64,000 nucleotides of DNA, taken from JAWKNZ01 sp041391425 (GTDB lineage: Bacteria > Bdellovibrionota_B > Oligoflexia > Oligoflexales > JAWKNZ01). This document shows positions 26,750 through 36,447 of this stretch, piece after piece. Numbering within the stretch: the first letter of the stretch is position 1; every line of letters starts with the position of its first letter. The stretch covers positions 172,412 to 236,411 of the forward strand of contig JAWKNZ010000009.1 in assembly GCA_041391425.1 (NCBI GenBank), written 5' to 3'. A program made the translations under genes and the position numbers. A model generated the notes under the pieces. That model was not told where the DNA came from, made no database searches, and was given only the letters and a program-made list of their open reading frames with translations.

Positions 26750-28233
26750 CCAGCTAAAGCCTCTCGATTAGGTGTATTGAATGATTCGATTATGTTATAA
26801 AAGGCGTATAGATATGTGTCCATTAAACTATTTTCTCTGTAGCGGTGTTGTGGGCATTTGGTAATAAGTTCGTATAAAAGCTTTCTAGCCTCTTCAAAAT
26901 CTCCATTAATTTTATGCTGAATAATAGTGTTGATTTGCTCCTTTGTTGCTAACTTGTATTCGATGACGGCATCGTGATTATGTCCAAATAGCTCAAATAT
27001 TTTCAGAGGCTTTGTCTTTCCTTTGACAATTACTTCATCGATAAGACGGTAATATGGATATGAATCTTTATTTTCTTTAATAAACTCTTCAGAAGCAATG
27101 ACATCAAGATCATATATTTTAGTCAATTGCTCCAACCTTGAACCTACATTTACTGGATCTCCTACGATCGTGCGGTCTAATTTATGCTGTGAACCAAAAT
27201 TTGCAGAAAGCACTTCCCCATATGAAATTCCAGTGCCAAATTTTAGTGGCACTTTGTTTTGATTCACGCGTATCCTATTTTTTTCGCTAAGTGCAAGGCG
27301 CATTTCAGTACATGCTTTGAGGCACTCACCTGGATTTGGGAATGTTGCCATAACAGCATCACCCATAATTTTGTCGACTTCTCCATGATTTTTAAAAATC
27401 GCCTGATTAATAGCCGAAAAATAGTTGTTTAAAAGCTGATATTTTCTGTCGTCGTTAACGGCTTCTGAAAAACGGGTGTAGTTTCGCATGTCGGTGAACA
27501 GTATACTGGACTTTATGGTTTGCGGTGTATATGTAAGTGGATCTTTGCCTAGAGCTATTTCGGTTAGAATTGATGGCCTTACATAGCGTCGGATGACTTC
27601 ATCGCGCGCTTGTAACTTTCTAAAGTTTTTTTCCATTTGCTCAGCTTTGGTTTTTTCCACGTTTAATCGTAGGATAGTCTCAAATCCGACTTGCATCATT
27701 GAACGTATAGCTGAAGATAGGATATACATAGTGATGCATAGAATTGCACCTAAAACTGTCATTTTGTTTGCATCATAATTATGAAGCTGTGATGTTGGGT
27801 GCAGTATTATGGCTAATGGCAAGATGAGTAATGAAGATGTTAGGCCAATTAATTGCTGTGACAATAAACCGTATATTAGACCACAAAATACCATCGAACT
27901 AACCCAATAAATATTTGCGTGATTTATAATGAGTAGATGGCTAAAGAGTATTGGTAAATTGATGATGTATACTAGTTCTATATATAATTTGTGGCGAGTT
28001 TTTAAAGGATTTGATTTGGGCAAGAAGTAAAAGCCAGCAAGACCTGTAGCAGCAGATATTCTAAGTGGGAGGCTTTCTTGATAACCGAAACCGAATGATA
28101 ATAATAAGTAGAATAAAATTTGCATTCCTGCGCATAGTATTCCAAATGAGCCAAGATACTTTTGATAGAAGGAATAATCCCAGGTTACAAAAATATTTTT
28201 TAGATTTGTTTTATCAATACCTACCATCAACAC
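26746..28233 (-). CDS. Membrane-bound class III adenylate/guanylate cyclase
   Basis: A 495-residue protein with about six N-terminal membrane helices (residues 30-190), a coiled-coil linker (VEKTKAEQMEKNFRKLQARD) and a class III cyclase domain. Metal Asp residues are in ILFTDMRNYT and KIMGDAVMATF. The substrate-specifying pair and transition-state residues are in LDRTIVGDPVNVGSRLE, so it should be active, most likely making cAMP. A tail of about 90 residues follows. Translationally coupled to the PilZ gene and upstream of the alpha-oxoamine synthase. The membrane part probably senses a signal in or near the membrane; its ligand is unknown. Confidence 0.9.
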   Translation of the reverse strand: MLMVGIDKTNLKNIFVTWDYSFYQKYLGSFGILCAGMQILFYLLLSFGFGYQESLPLRISAATGLAGFYFLPKSNPLKTRHKLYIELVYIINLPILFSHLLIINHANIYWVSSMVFCGLIYGLLSQQLIGLTSSLLILPLAIILHPTSQLHNYDANKMTVLGAILCITMYILSSAIRSMMQVGFETILRLNVEKTKAEQMEKNFRKLQARDEVIRRYVRPSILTEIALGKDPLTYTPQTIKSSILFTDMRNYTRFSEAVNDDRKYQLLNNYFSAINQAIFKNHGEVDKIMGDAVMATFPNPGECLKACTEMRLALSEKNRIRVNQNKVPLKFGTGISYGEVLSANFGSQHKLDRTIVGDPVNVGSRLEQLTKIYDLDVIASEEFIKENKDSYPYYRLIDEVIVKGKTKPLKIFELFGHNHDAVIEYKLATKEQINTIIQHKINGDFEEARKLLYELITKCPQHRYRENSLMDTYLYAFYNIIESFNTPNREALAG

Positions 28234-28425
28234 CTGTTGAAATTTAATACTTTTTGTTGTGAAAACAGTTAATTAAATTTTTCATCACTTTAGAAATGAT
28301 GGCTACGACGCAGGCTTCTTATCGGTTGCCAGCATTTGAAGCTTACAAGAAAAGATCGTGTATTTGCTGTTTTGAGTGAAAATCCAATAAAAACTGTAGG
28401 TTGGTTGATTTTAGTTGCAGTTGTT

Positions 28426-29499
28426 TTAACGGCTTACACCACTAATTAGAAGTTTCATATTTTCTCTGGAAGTAGCTTGGTCAATTGCTTGTTCTTTACT
28501 TATCACTTTTTTCTGATATAGCTGTAGTAAAGATTGGTCGAAGCTTTGCATTCCGTATGATTCGTTTCCTCTTTGGATTGCATCTGCAATTGGAGTAAAG
28601 GAATTTTCCTTGATGATGCAATCCCTAATCAGTGAATTGACAACCATTATTTCTAAGGCAGGAACTCTCCCTATATTATCGATACGATTTACAAGTCTTT
28701 GTGAGACAACAGCATTAAGTGTATTGGCAAGTTGGTTTCTTATGGCAGTATGTTGATGAGGACTAAAATAAGACATCAGTCTGGTTAGACTATCTACAGC
28801 ATCAACGGTATGAAGTGTTGAGATAACTAGATGACCAGTTTCGGCAGCCATTAATGCTGTTTCGGTGGTTTCTTTATCCCTAAGTTCACCCACCAAGATT
28901 ACATCAGGAGACTGTCTTAAAGATGCTTTTAAAGCTGATGCAAATGATCTGACATCAGTACCGATTTCTCTTTGATTAATAGTTGAGTTTTTGTCTGAAA
29001 ATAAAAATTCGATAGGGTCTTCAATTGTAATAATATGTGCTGATCGGTCGATGTTAATTTTTTCTATCATAGCAGCTAGTGTTGTGGTTTTACCACTGCC
29101 TGTGGCACCAGTGACTAATATTAAACCTCTCTTGGCTTTTGTAAATTCTTGAATGATTTTAGGCATTTGTAGTTCTTCTAATGTCTTTATATGGTTAGAT
29201 AGAACTCTTAAGACCATTCCGTAGTTTTTTTGTTGTTTAAATACATTGACGCGAAAGCGTGATTTTTTGCTGAGTTCATAGGCGAAGTCGCAATCACCAT
29301 CTTCAGTTAACTTTGCTAAGAGTGATTGTGGTACAACTTGATGAATCCATTCTTGCATGATTTCTGGGGAAATAACTTTGCCATCAGTTAATGATACAAG
29401 CCTGCCATCATGACGGAAACGAGGCAAGCTTCCAAGCTTTAAGATGATGTCACTTGCACCGCCATGCACTGCAACTTTTAGAACTTGATCGAATTTCAC
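28426..29499 (-). CDS. pilT: Type IV pilus retraction ATPase
   Basis: A 357-residue hexameric ATPase that drives pilus retraction and twitching. It has Walker A GATGSGKTTT, the Asp box (ITIEDPIEFLF), Walker B DVILVGELRD and the His box HLVISTLHT. The start is GTG at 29499 with a strong GGAGG upstream, overlapping a short upstream frame by four bases. The C-terminus lacks the classic AIRNLIRE, so a PilU-like or PilT2 role is possible. No other pilus-assembly genes are adjacent; pilin-like genes occur more than 20 kb away. Confidence 0.9.
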   Translation of the reverse strand: MKFDQVLKVAVHGGASDIILKLGSLPRFRHDGRLVSLTDGKVISPEIMQEWIHQVVPQSLLAKLTEDGDCDFAYELSKKSRFRVNVFKQQKNYGMVLRVLSNHIKTLEELQMPKIIQEFTKAKRGLILVTGATGSGKTTTLAAMIEKINIDRSAHIITIEDPIEFLFSDKNSTINQREIGTDVRSFASALKASLRQSPDVILVGELRDKETTETALMAAETGHLVISTLHTVDAVDSLTRLMSYFSPHQHTAIRNQLANTLNAVVSQRLVNRIDNIGRVPALEIMVVNSLIRDCIIKENSFTPIADAIQRGNESYGMQSFDQSLLQLYQKKVISKEQAIDQATSRENMKLLISGVSR

Positions 29500-29690
29500 A
29501 TCTTCCTCCGAAGCTGCAGCCTAGAATATCCCGATTTGTTTAAAAGTATCAAAATTATTGGTGCAATTAATATCCAATAGAGGGTGTTTTCATTATTTTT
29601 TGTTATACCGACAACTGCACATGGTTTGCCAAATAGTTGTAAGTTTTTAACTCTACCATCTTTGCTCTTGTGCAGATGCCTCTCGTTCAT
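29496..29690 (-). CDS. Small single-pass membrane protein coupled to pilT (candidate)
   Basis: A 64-residue frame with one hydrophobic segment (LYWILIAPIILILL) flanked by basic residues. Its stop overlaps the pilT GTG start (GTGA), a common sign of translational coupling. No homologue is recognised, and its reality rests on position and the clean membrane helix. Short hydrophobic frames occur by chance in AT-rich DNA, so confidence is limited. Confidence 0.4.
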   Translation of the reverse strand: MNERHLHKSKDGRVKNLQLFGKPCAVVGITKNNENTLYWILIAPIILILLNKSGYSRLQLRRKM

Positions 29691-29743
29691 TCGTAAAGTT
29701 TATACTTTCTTGAATGAGCATTGAGATATTTAGGTTACAACTC

Positions 29744-31315
29744 TCAGCATTTATTCCTTCTAAATATCGATGAAACCCTTTGCAAGGCTCCATTTATAAT
29801 TTCGCACTTATGAATACCAAACGCATCGGCATCTGGATCGTCTGGATTAAGTTTGAATAAATCCCGATCTGAATTTAGTAAAGCTAAAATAGCATCTTTT
29901 ATTCCTGAAGATTCTTGTAGATAGTCAATTGAGTTATACACTATGCTATCCATATCTTGTCCAATTATTTCTCTAACTTCCCATAAAAATGCGGAAATGA
30001 TTTGTGCTCTATTATGTTTTCCCCATGAAAGTGTTGGATCGTCAAAGCGGATGCCTGGTTCTAGCTTTGCTGTTCTTAGCCATGGCGCATCTACTTTGAC
30101 ACTCTCGGCTAAAAACGGATTGTTGCTAGCAGCATATGCAAAATAGTCGGCGTAACCTTCGTGCAGCAGACCTGATTCACCATTAGAAGATTTTAAACGC
30201 TTAAATAGTACATGATGGGAAAATTCATGTGCGATGACATCATTATCTCTGGAAAGGTTTGCCAAATGGCTGCCATCGCCTGTGCCTATATGAATTTCTG
30301 CACCACTACCTTCATCGGGAAGGTAACGAGCATTATTGGTACCGACTAAATTGTTGGCATGCACTCTTATTTTTATAGGTTCATTGCTTTGATTGTAACC
30401 AAATTGTTCTTGGAACCAATTAAGGACTTTAGTGGCACCATAATATGCTTGCACTTGATCGAAAGATTTTTTGTCATTATCAGGTGAAAAGTTGAACTCT
30501 TGAGTTGTAGAAAATACCCTTTCATCGTGCTCAGATGGTGCAAAAACTATAAAATTTTTGCCATTGAGGTAGCCACTTTCATCTAAGCCAGACAACTGTG
30601 TTTGAAAAGTAGTGCCATCCTGCGGACCAAACTGATATACGGTTGCTAAGTCAAAATATAATGGGGCTGAATCTATAATATTCTTATTATGAAAATCCAC
30701 TGTGAGTCTATAACGTTGCCCATCGCTTTTTTTAGTTGCGTAGACAATAAGGCATAAGTCGATATAGGGTATATTCGTTTCATCTGTTGCATTGATACAT
30801 AAGCTTAAGCTTTTGATGAAGATATCGGAATAATCTGCCAATTCGATGTTAGAGCTTGAAGGTTTTGTCAAACTTTCTATGCTGTCCACATTGAGAAGAT
30901 TGGATAAATGTGTTTGATAGTTTGGTAAGATAGCTTGAATGGCTAAGACCTTATTATCATTTTTATGGATTGCAAGTTCTGCTTTTTCGACGTGATAACC
31001 CAAACATTTTAATTGGTAATATTGGCTTTCTCTTTGTTTGATATTTTTTTTCTCTACTAGTGAAAAATTGCAGTCTGAAGATAGAAATGGATGATACAAG
31101 TTAGAAATTTCTTCTAGGGTTAAGTGTTCTAAGGAGTCTTGATTTTTAAGTTGGAAGTTTTTTTTATCGATTTGTTTTGTAAAATATATCTGTTGATGCA
31201 ATTCAACTTTATTTTTTGCTGTTTTTATATCATTAGCATTTACTGGCAATACCGTAATGGTCCATGTGAAAATAAATGCAACTATTTTTGTTGTTTTAAT
31301 AATATATTTTTTCAT
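29744..31315 (-). CDS. Secreted zinc metalloprotease, gluzincin-like (HExxHH)
   Basis: A 523-residue exported protein: signal peptide (hydrophobic IVAFIFTWTITVLPVNA), a pro-domain-like N-terminal half, then a peptidase core. The zinc motif is DVIAHEFSHHVLF, followed about 20 residues later by LHEGYADYFAYA, which supplies the glutamate ligand, the arrangement of gluzincins such as thermolysin-like and fungalysin-like enzymes. Three to four cysteines in the N-terminal half could form disulfides. It stands alone on the minus strand after pilT. Confidence 0.8.
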   Translation of the reverse strand: MKKYIIKTTKIVAFIFTWTITVLPVNANDIKTAKNKVELHQQIYFTKQIDKKNFQLKNQDSLEHLTLEEISNLYHPFLSSDCNFSLVEKKNIKQRESQYYQLKCLGYHVEKAELAIHKNDNKVLAIQAILPNYQTHLSNLLNVDSIESLTKPSSSNIELADYSDIFIKSLSLCINATDETNIPYIDLCLIVYATKKSDGQRYRLTVDFHNKNIIDSAPLYFDLATVYQFGPQDGTTFQTQLSGLDESGYLNGKNFIVFAPSEHDERVFSTTQEFNFSPDNDKKSFDQVQAYYGATKVLNWFQEQFGYNQSNEPIKIRVHANNLVGTNNARYLPDEGSGAEIHIGTGDGSHLANLSRDNDVIAHEFSHHVLFKRLKSSNGESGLLHEGYADYFAYAASNNPFLAESVKVDAPWLRTAKLEPGIRFDDPTLSWGKHNRAQIISAFLWEVREIIGQDMDSIVYNSIDYLQESSGIKDAILALLNSDRDLFKLNPDDPDADAFGIHKCEIINGALQRVSSIFRRNKC

Positions 31316-31447
31316 AAATTTAATTTTTTGTTTTTATTTTTCTTCAATATTGTTTGCGGTTATCTCAAGATATTGATCGGTTTTTCACAAAAGGTCTGAA
31401 TTAAATTTTACTAAAATATGATAAAATCCAAAAAAAATAGCCACTTA

Positions 31448-31570
31448 TTAAGGGGAATAAAACCTATGAGAGCAAGGCGCAGAGGAACGAGCAGCACAGT
31501 GTACATATGGGTACATGAGCAGCGCAGAGACGAAAGCAACGCAGCTATCATAGGTTTTGCTCCCCTTAAT
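31448..31570 (+). repeat. Palindromic repeat family C
   Basis: A 123-bp nested palindrome. The outer arms ATTAAGGGGA and TCCCCTTAAT are perfect complements, the next arms AAAACCTATGA and TCATAGGTTTT also match, and the centre is GTGTACATATGGGTACATGAG at 31499-31519. The part between arms and centre (AAGGCGCAGAGGAACGAGCA and its loose counterpart) is CG-rich compared with the surroundings. It lies in a gene-free gap of about 480 bases, the remainder of which holds nothing else recognisable. Confidence 0.85.
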
Positions 31571-31795
31571 GTTAAGTATGGATTGGGCTTTATCTAAATA
31601 GGGAGCAAAAGTTTGCCGCAGATAAGCTGGTGGATGTACTTTTGTTTTTGTCGGAAGCTTTAAGATGACAGGCTGTATTGTGCTTTATCTAAAATTATTT
31701 GTTATTATAGGAATGTGTTTTACCTATTTGTGCTATTGCGATCAAAGTTTTTAAAATTGACTTTGATTGATAGGTGAGTGGATGGAGGATGATAA

Positions 31796-32248
31796 ATGGC
31801 GTGTAAAGCAAACGATTTGTCTTTATTATTTCTTAAGGTTTTTTTTGCATTTTTCATAATGGCTAATACTTTAGACGCGGCCTCATTTGATATTAATGTT
31901 CTTCCGGTTGGTAAAAATGTAACCTTGTTAAAGCCGGCTACTACCATGGTGCCCTTAAAAGTTAAGGCTACATTGGGGGCTACTGATGTTCCACAAACTT
32001 TAAGTTTTAAAAGTATTTGGAATGGAAAGGGGCAAGGCCCTTCGATACGATTGGCGATCTACGATTCAAATCAAACCCGCGTTCGTTATGTTGAGGTGCG
32101 GCCTGGAATTCCGTTTTTATACAGCTTTCGTGGATTGAGTTCTATCATGGTAATTCCCGAGGTCACTGGTAGCTTTCTAAGTAAAAAGTTTTCCAAAGAC
32201 CTCAAGTTACAAGTGGAAAGTGATAAGCCCCTTTCTATAGGTCGTTAG
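31796..32248 (+). CDS. Small exported protein of unknown function
   Basis: A 150-residue protein with a hydrophobic leader (LLFLKVFFAFFIMANTLDAA) likely to be cleaved after AxA, then a basic beta-rich domain (FDINVLPVGKNVTLLKPA, IRLAIYDSNQTRVRYVEV). I recognise no family. The mature domain looks like a single beta-sandwich. It is convergent with purA, with only 55 bases between the stops. Confidence 0.65.
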   Translation: MACKANDLSLLFLKVFFAFFIMANTLDAASFDINVLPVGKNVTLLKPATTMVPLKVKATLGATDVPQTLSFKSIWNGKGQGPSIRLAIYDSNQTRVRYVEVRPGIPFLYSFRGLSSIMVIPEVTGSFLSKKFSKDLKLQVESDKPLSIGR

Positions 32249-32303
32249 ATCTTCGACATTTTTGCTCACTTCTTGGAAACTATTCTTATTAAATTTTAAA
32301 AAC

Positions 32304-33587
32304 TTAGTGCGGAACGGCTATAGCGTCTTGTCGATTTGGCCCCGTACCCACATAGGATACCATCGTGCCACAATGTTCTTCTAATGCCCGTACGTATCTT
32401 TGAGCGTTAAGAGGCAATTGTGAAAACTCTTTTGCAGAGGAGATATCTTCTTCCCAGCCTGCATATTCTTCATAGATAGGGACAATTTCTTTTAAAATAT
32501 GCGCGCAAGCAGGGAACTCTGTAATATTCCCAAGTTTTGGATGTTTGTATGCTACAGCGACTTTGATGGTTTTGAAGCCGCTGAGGATGTCCATTTTGTT
32601 TAAATAGATATCATCAAATCCGTTTATATCGGCAGCGTAGCGCATGGCTACAGCATCAAACCATCCGCAGCGCCTTGGCCGATTGGTTGTTGCACCAAAT
32701 TCGTTACCTTTTCTACCGAGCTCTTTTCCTATCTCGTCGGTTAGTTCAGTTGGAAACGGGCCTTCTCCTACTCTTGTAATGTACGCCTTAGCAACGCCAG
32801 TTATTTTATCGACACATTTTGGCGATAGCCCTATACTTGCTAGTGCGCCACCAGAGGTTGTGCAACTCGAAGTCACAAATGGGAAGGTACCAAAGCTTAA
32901 ATCCAAAAGAGTGCCTTGGGCGCCTTCGAGTAATAGTTTTTTGCCGTTTTTGAGTTCTTTTCTTAAACTAGCCTCGGCCTCGGTTGCATATTTGCTTATT
33001 TCTGATGCAGCATTTGCGAACTCTGTCCAGAGGGATTGATTTTGTTGGATATGGTCCTTAAATCCTGGTTGTGATTCACACATCATGGATATCCATTGAT
33101 TGTATTGAGCGTTATCGATGTAGCTTGCAATCCTCAAGCCGGTGCGGTTGGCTCTGTCTGCATAGGTGGGCCCGATGCCTTTTTTGGTGGTTCCAATTGG
33201 ATTTTTTGCATTAGTTTCAAAAAGACTATCCAAGTACATATGCCATGGAGTGATAACGTGGGCTCTGGTTGACAGCCAGAAATTTTTAGGTGAAATTTCG
33301 GCAACCCGTTGCACCTCTTCTATTTCTTTTAGTAATTGGACAGGGCTAACGACGACACCAGCAGTTATTATTGAAATTTTATCGTTATGAAAGATACCAC
33401 TTGGAATTTGGTGTAATACAATTTTTTCGTTATTGATGTAAAGGGTGTGCCCAGCATTATTGCCTCCTTGAAATCTGGCAATTATGTCAGCTTTCGAAGC
33501 TAAAATGTCTATCCATTTTCCCTTCCCTTCATCGCCCCATTGGGCTCCAACAACGATACTTGCATTTGGCGTGGCGCACGTAGGCAT
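32304..33587 (-). CDS. purA: Adenylosuccinate synthetase
   Basis: A 427-residue enzyme converting IMP, GTP and aspartate to adenylosuccinate, the first committed step to AMP. Motifs: the P-loop GAQWGDEGKGKW, NNAGHT, the IMP loop GTTKKGIGPTY, LEGAQGTLLDL, RVGEGPFPTE and TNRPRRCGWFD. ATG 33587 is preferred because AAGGAAAG sits about 11 bases upstream; an in-frame ATG eight codons earlier has no such site. Divergent from purB, which performs the next step. Confidence 0.97.
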   Translation of the reverse strand: MPTCATPNASIVVGAQWGDEGKGKWIDILASKADIIARFQGGNNAGHTLYINNEKIVLHQIPSGIFHNDKISIITAGVVVSPVQLLKEIEEVQRVAEISPKNFWLSTRAHVITPWHMYLDSLFETNAKNPIGTTKKGIGPTYADRANRTGLRIASYIDNAQYNQWISMMCESQPGFKDHIQQNQSLWTEFANAASEISKYATEAEASLRKELKNGKKLLLEGAQGTLLDLSFGTFPFVTSSCTTSGGALASIGLSPKCVDKITGVAKAYITRVGEGPFPTELTDEIGKELGRKGNEFGATTNRPRRCGWFDAVAMRYAADINGFDDIYLNKMDILSGFKTIKVAVAYKHPKLGNITEFPACAHILKEIVPIYEEYAGWEEDISSAKEFSQLPLNAQRYVRALEEHCGTMVSYVGTGPNRQDAIAVPH

Positions 33588-33951
33588 AATGAATTCTTTC
33601 CTTATTTTCATTTGTTGCTAGCGAAATTTTAAATCCATGCGTTTACTTTGATGATATAGATCAGATGCCATCTTATGTCTACCACGGTTTATGTTTTGGA
33701 TAAAAAAAAGGCATTAAAATCGCCTTGAATCAGAAATCAGGCTATAAAGGCCTTCTAATGTAGTTGGGTTTGCTTAAAAAATATGATTCATTGGTGTTGG
33801 ATTTTAAGGCTTTTTGCGCTTGAGCACTGCCTTAGTATGTGAAACTTTTGAAAGTGAGAATGTTTTTAGGGTGGAGGAAGTATTTCTTATCGTGATATAG
33901 AGGCGCTTGGTCTTAATTGCTGTGATAACAAAGAAAAGGAGTATTTTTTCA
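33588..33951. other. Divergent purA-purB intergenic region
   Basis: About 360 bases with no convincing gene. It must hold the promoters of both purine genes. A short AAGGC/GCCTT hairpin is visible near 33710-33730, but I see no defined operator or riboswitch. Confidence 0.45.
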
Positions 33952-35349
33952 TTGAGAATTAAGAACGAACTATGGGCTATCACTCCTTTAGATGGACGTT
34001 ATGCGAATAAATTATCTTTATTAAATTCAGTTGTCAGTGAAGGAGCTTTAATTCGTTACCGGGCTAGAGTGGAAGCTTTGTGGCTATTGCATTTAGCTGA
34101 ACAACCAGAAATAGCTCAACAATTGAAGATGACACCAGAATTGCAAGCTGTACTTGAGCGTATTGCCGAGGGTATAGATGATGAAGCTTGCACTCAAGTA
34201 AAACGTATTGAAGAGAAAACCAATCATGATGTTAAGGCGGTCGAGTATTTTCTGAGGGATCAGTTAAGGCTTAAAGGGGCTTCAGATAGTATTTTATCAT
34301 TTATACACTTTGCCTGTACTTCTGAGGATATCAATAACCTAGCTTATGCGCTGATGCTTGATGAAGCTAGAAAGACTTGCTTGCTTCCGGTTGTTAATTC
34401 GCTTCTCGTAAGTTTGCAGCAACAAATTAAGAGCTATTCTGACTTACCAATGCTTTCGCGTACCCATGGCCAAAGCGCTTCTCCAACTACTTTGGGCAAA
34501 GAATTAGCGGTTTTTTATTATCGGTTGCGAAGGCAAGTAGCTAAGCTTGAAGGTTTAGATTTGGATGGAAAAATGAGTGGCGCTGTTGGCAATTACAATG
34601 CTCATTTCTCCAGTTATCCTAATCTTGATTGGCTAAATATTGCAAAAGATTTTGTTGAAAATAAATTGGATTTATCGTGGAATCCATTGACAACTCAGAT
34701 AGAAAATCATGATAGTGTCGCTGAGTATTGCGATATTGTGCGACGTATCAATACGGTTTCTATAGGGCTTTGCCGTGATGTCTGGGGATATATTTCATTA
34801 GGCTATTTCAAACAAGAGTTGAAAGATGGAGAGGTTGGTTCCAGCACCATGCCACATAAGGTGAATCCGATCGATTTTGAAAATGCCGAAGGAAATTTTG
34901 GATTAAGTTCCGCTTTGGCGAGTCATTTTTCTGAGAAATTACCGATATCTAGGTGGCAAAGGGATCTTAGTGATTCTACTGTATTGCGTGCGATCGGAAG
35001 TATGGTTGGGCATACATTTTTAGCGATGCAATCACTTTTAAAAGGGTTCGGCAAATTAGCAGTCAATGAAGAAGCTATGTCTCGAGATTTAGATGAGTCA
35101 TGGGAAGTTTTGGGTGAAGCCGTACAGACAGTTATGCGTAAATATGGTGTTGTTGACGCCTATGAGCGCTTGAAACAGATAACACGTGGTCGAGCTGTGT
35201 GCAAAGCTGTTATTCATGAAGCCATTGATACATGTGAAGAATTGCCTAATTCGGTGAAAGCTGATCTTATGAAGTTGACGCCTAGGAGCTATATTGGCAT
35301 TGCTGATGTATTGGCTATTAGGTTTTTAGATACAGGGGAGAAGTCTTAG
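33952..35349 (+). CDS. purB: Adenylosuccinate lyase
   Basis: A 465-residue fumarase-superfamily enzyme that splits adenylosuccinate to AMP (and SAICAR to AICAR). It resembles the long gamma-proteobacterial form: ELWAITPLDGRYANK at the N-terminus, EKTNHDVKAVEYFL, FACTSEDINNLA, SRTHGQSASP and the signature SSTMPHKVNPIDFENAEG. The start is taken as TTG 33952, since AAAGGAG lies 10 bases upstream and the encoded MRIKNELWAITP matches the family; earlier in-frame starts lack a site. It shares one base with lpxD. Confidence 0.95.
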   Translation: MRIKNELWAITPLDGRYANKLSLLNSVVSEGALIRYRARVEALWLLHLAEQPEIAQQLKMTPELQAVLERIAEGIDDEACTQVKRIEEKTNHDVKAVEYFLRDQLRLKGASDSILSFIHFACTSEDINNLAYALMLDEARKTCLLPVVNSLLVSLQQQIKSYSDLPMLSRTHGQSASPTTLGKELAVFYYRLRRQVAKLEGLDLDGKMSGAVGNYNAHFSSYPNLDWLNIAKDFVENKLDLSWNPLTTQIENHDSVAEYCDIVRRINTVSIGLCRDVWGYISLGYFKQELKDGEVGSSTMPHKVNPIDFENAEGNFGLSSALASHFSEKLPISRWQRDLSDSTVLRAIGSMVGHTFLAMQSLLKGFGKLAVNEEAMSRDLDESWEVLGEAVQTVMRKYGVVDAYERLKQITRGRAVCKAVIHEAIDTCEELPNSVKADLMKLTPRSYIGIADVLAIRFLDTGEKS

Positions 35350-36401
35350 TGCGTATTTCGGAACTGGCAGTCTTTCTTAGTGCTGAACTTGTAAATCCTC
35401 CAATGTGCGAAGATGACGATGTTTTTTTACGAGGGGTTTTGCCGATTTCCGAGGCTAAGCCTGGTTTTTTGACTTTTTTGACTGCAAAAGAGTATGAAAA
35501 ATATTTGAAGCAAACACAGGCGAGTGCGGTTATCTTAGCACATGCACGTGATGATATTGCAATTCCTCAACTTGTCCATGCTGACCCATACTTTGCTATG
35601 GCGAAGGCTTTTCAAGTTTTACACAAGGCTGAATCATTGGCATATAGCGGCATTAGTGATCGTAGTGAAGTGCATCCATCTGCTGAAATAGGTAAAGATG
35701 TTGTTATTTTCCCTTTTACTTTTGTTGGCAAAAATGCTGTTATCGGTGATGAATCAGTCTTATATCCAGGGGTTTATATTGGTGAAGGCTCGAAGATTGG
35801 GAAAGGAAGTACTCTACACGCCAATGTCGTGATCGGTGATCGATGTGTTGTTGGTGAGCATGCATTGATCCATGCAGGGACAGTGTTGGGTGCTGATGGT
35901 TTTGGCTTTGCTCCATCTCGAAAGCATGATGAAATTGTTAAGATTCCACAAGTTGGCAACGTCGTGTTAGGGGATTTTGTGGAAATTGGTAGTTGCTGCA
36001 CGATAGATCGGGCGACAATGGGATCGACGTCTATCGGTAATGGGAGTAAGCTGGATAGTCATGTCCATATTGGTCATAATGTAAAAGTGGGGCGAAATTC
36101 AATGCTTTGTGGTGGAGCGAAAATTGCTGGCTCTGCAACTATTGGTGATTGGTGTGTTCTTGGTGGCGAAGCTAGTGTTTCAAACCATTGTGTTTTGAGT
36201 GATGGGATTCGAATTGGTGCGAAAGCAGGGGTAACTAAGAATTTGACTGAGCCTGGTGATTATATGGGATTTCCTGCGGAAGCTGCGGGCAAGTGGAGAC
36301 GACAAGTGGCTTCATCTAGAAGATTTTCTGGATTTGAAAAGAAATTTATACAGCTTACAAAAGAGCTAGAATCGTTGAAAGCAGAAGTGCGCGGTTCTTG
36401 A
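35349..36401 (+). CDS. lpxD: UDP-3-O-acylglucosamine N-acyltransferase
   Basis: A 350-residue enzyme of lipid A synthesis that adds the second acyl chain to UDP-3-O-acyl-glucosamine. The N-terminal uridine-binding domain (about 1-100) is followed by a left-handed beta-helix of hexapeptide repeats (IGKDVVIFPFTFVGKNAVIG onward) with the catalytic His in SHVHIGHNVKVG, and a C-terminal helix. It starts at GTG overlapping the purB stop by one base; other lpx genes are not adjacent. Its presence shows an outer membrane with lipid A. Confidence 0.95.
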   Translation: MRISELAVFLSAELVNPPMCEDDDVFLRGVLPISEAKPGFLTFLTAKEYEKYLKQTQASAVILAHARDDIAIPQLVHADPYFAMAKAFQVLHKAESLAYSGISDRSEVHPSAEIGKDVVIFPFTFVGKNAVIGDESVLYPGVYIGEGSKIGKGSTLHANVVIGDRCVVGEHALIHAGTVLGADGFGFAPSRKHDEIVKIPQVGNVVLGDFVEIGSCCTIDRATMGSTSIGNGSKLDSHVHIGHNVKVGRNSMLCGGAKIAGSATIGDWCVLGGEASVSNHCVLSDGIRIGAKAGVTKNLTEPGDYMGFPAEAAGKWRRQVASSRRFSGFEKKFIQLTKELESLKAEVRGS

Positions 36402-36447
36402 TTTGATAATTGATTTTTTGTATCGTGTTATTTTTAGATAAAATACC

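Noticed and set aside
32644..33039. Plus-strand frame of 131 codons opposite purA
   Set aside because: An antisense shadow of a highly conserved enzyme gene; no ribosome site or recognisable family.
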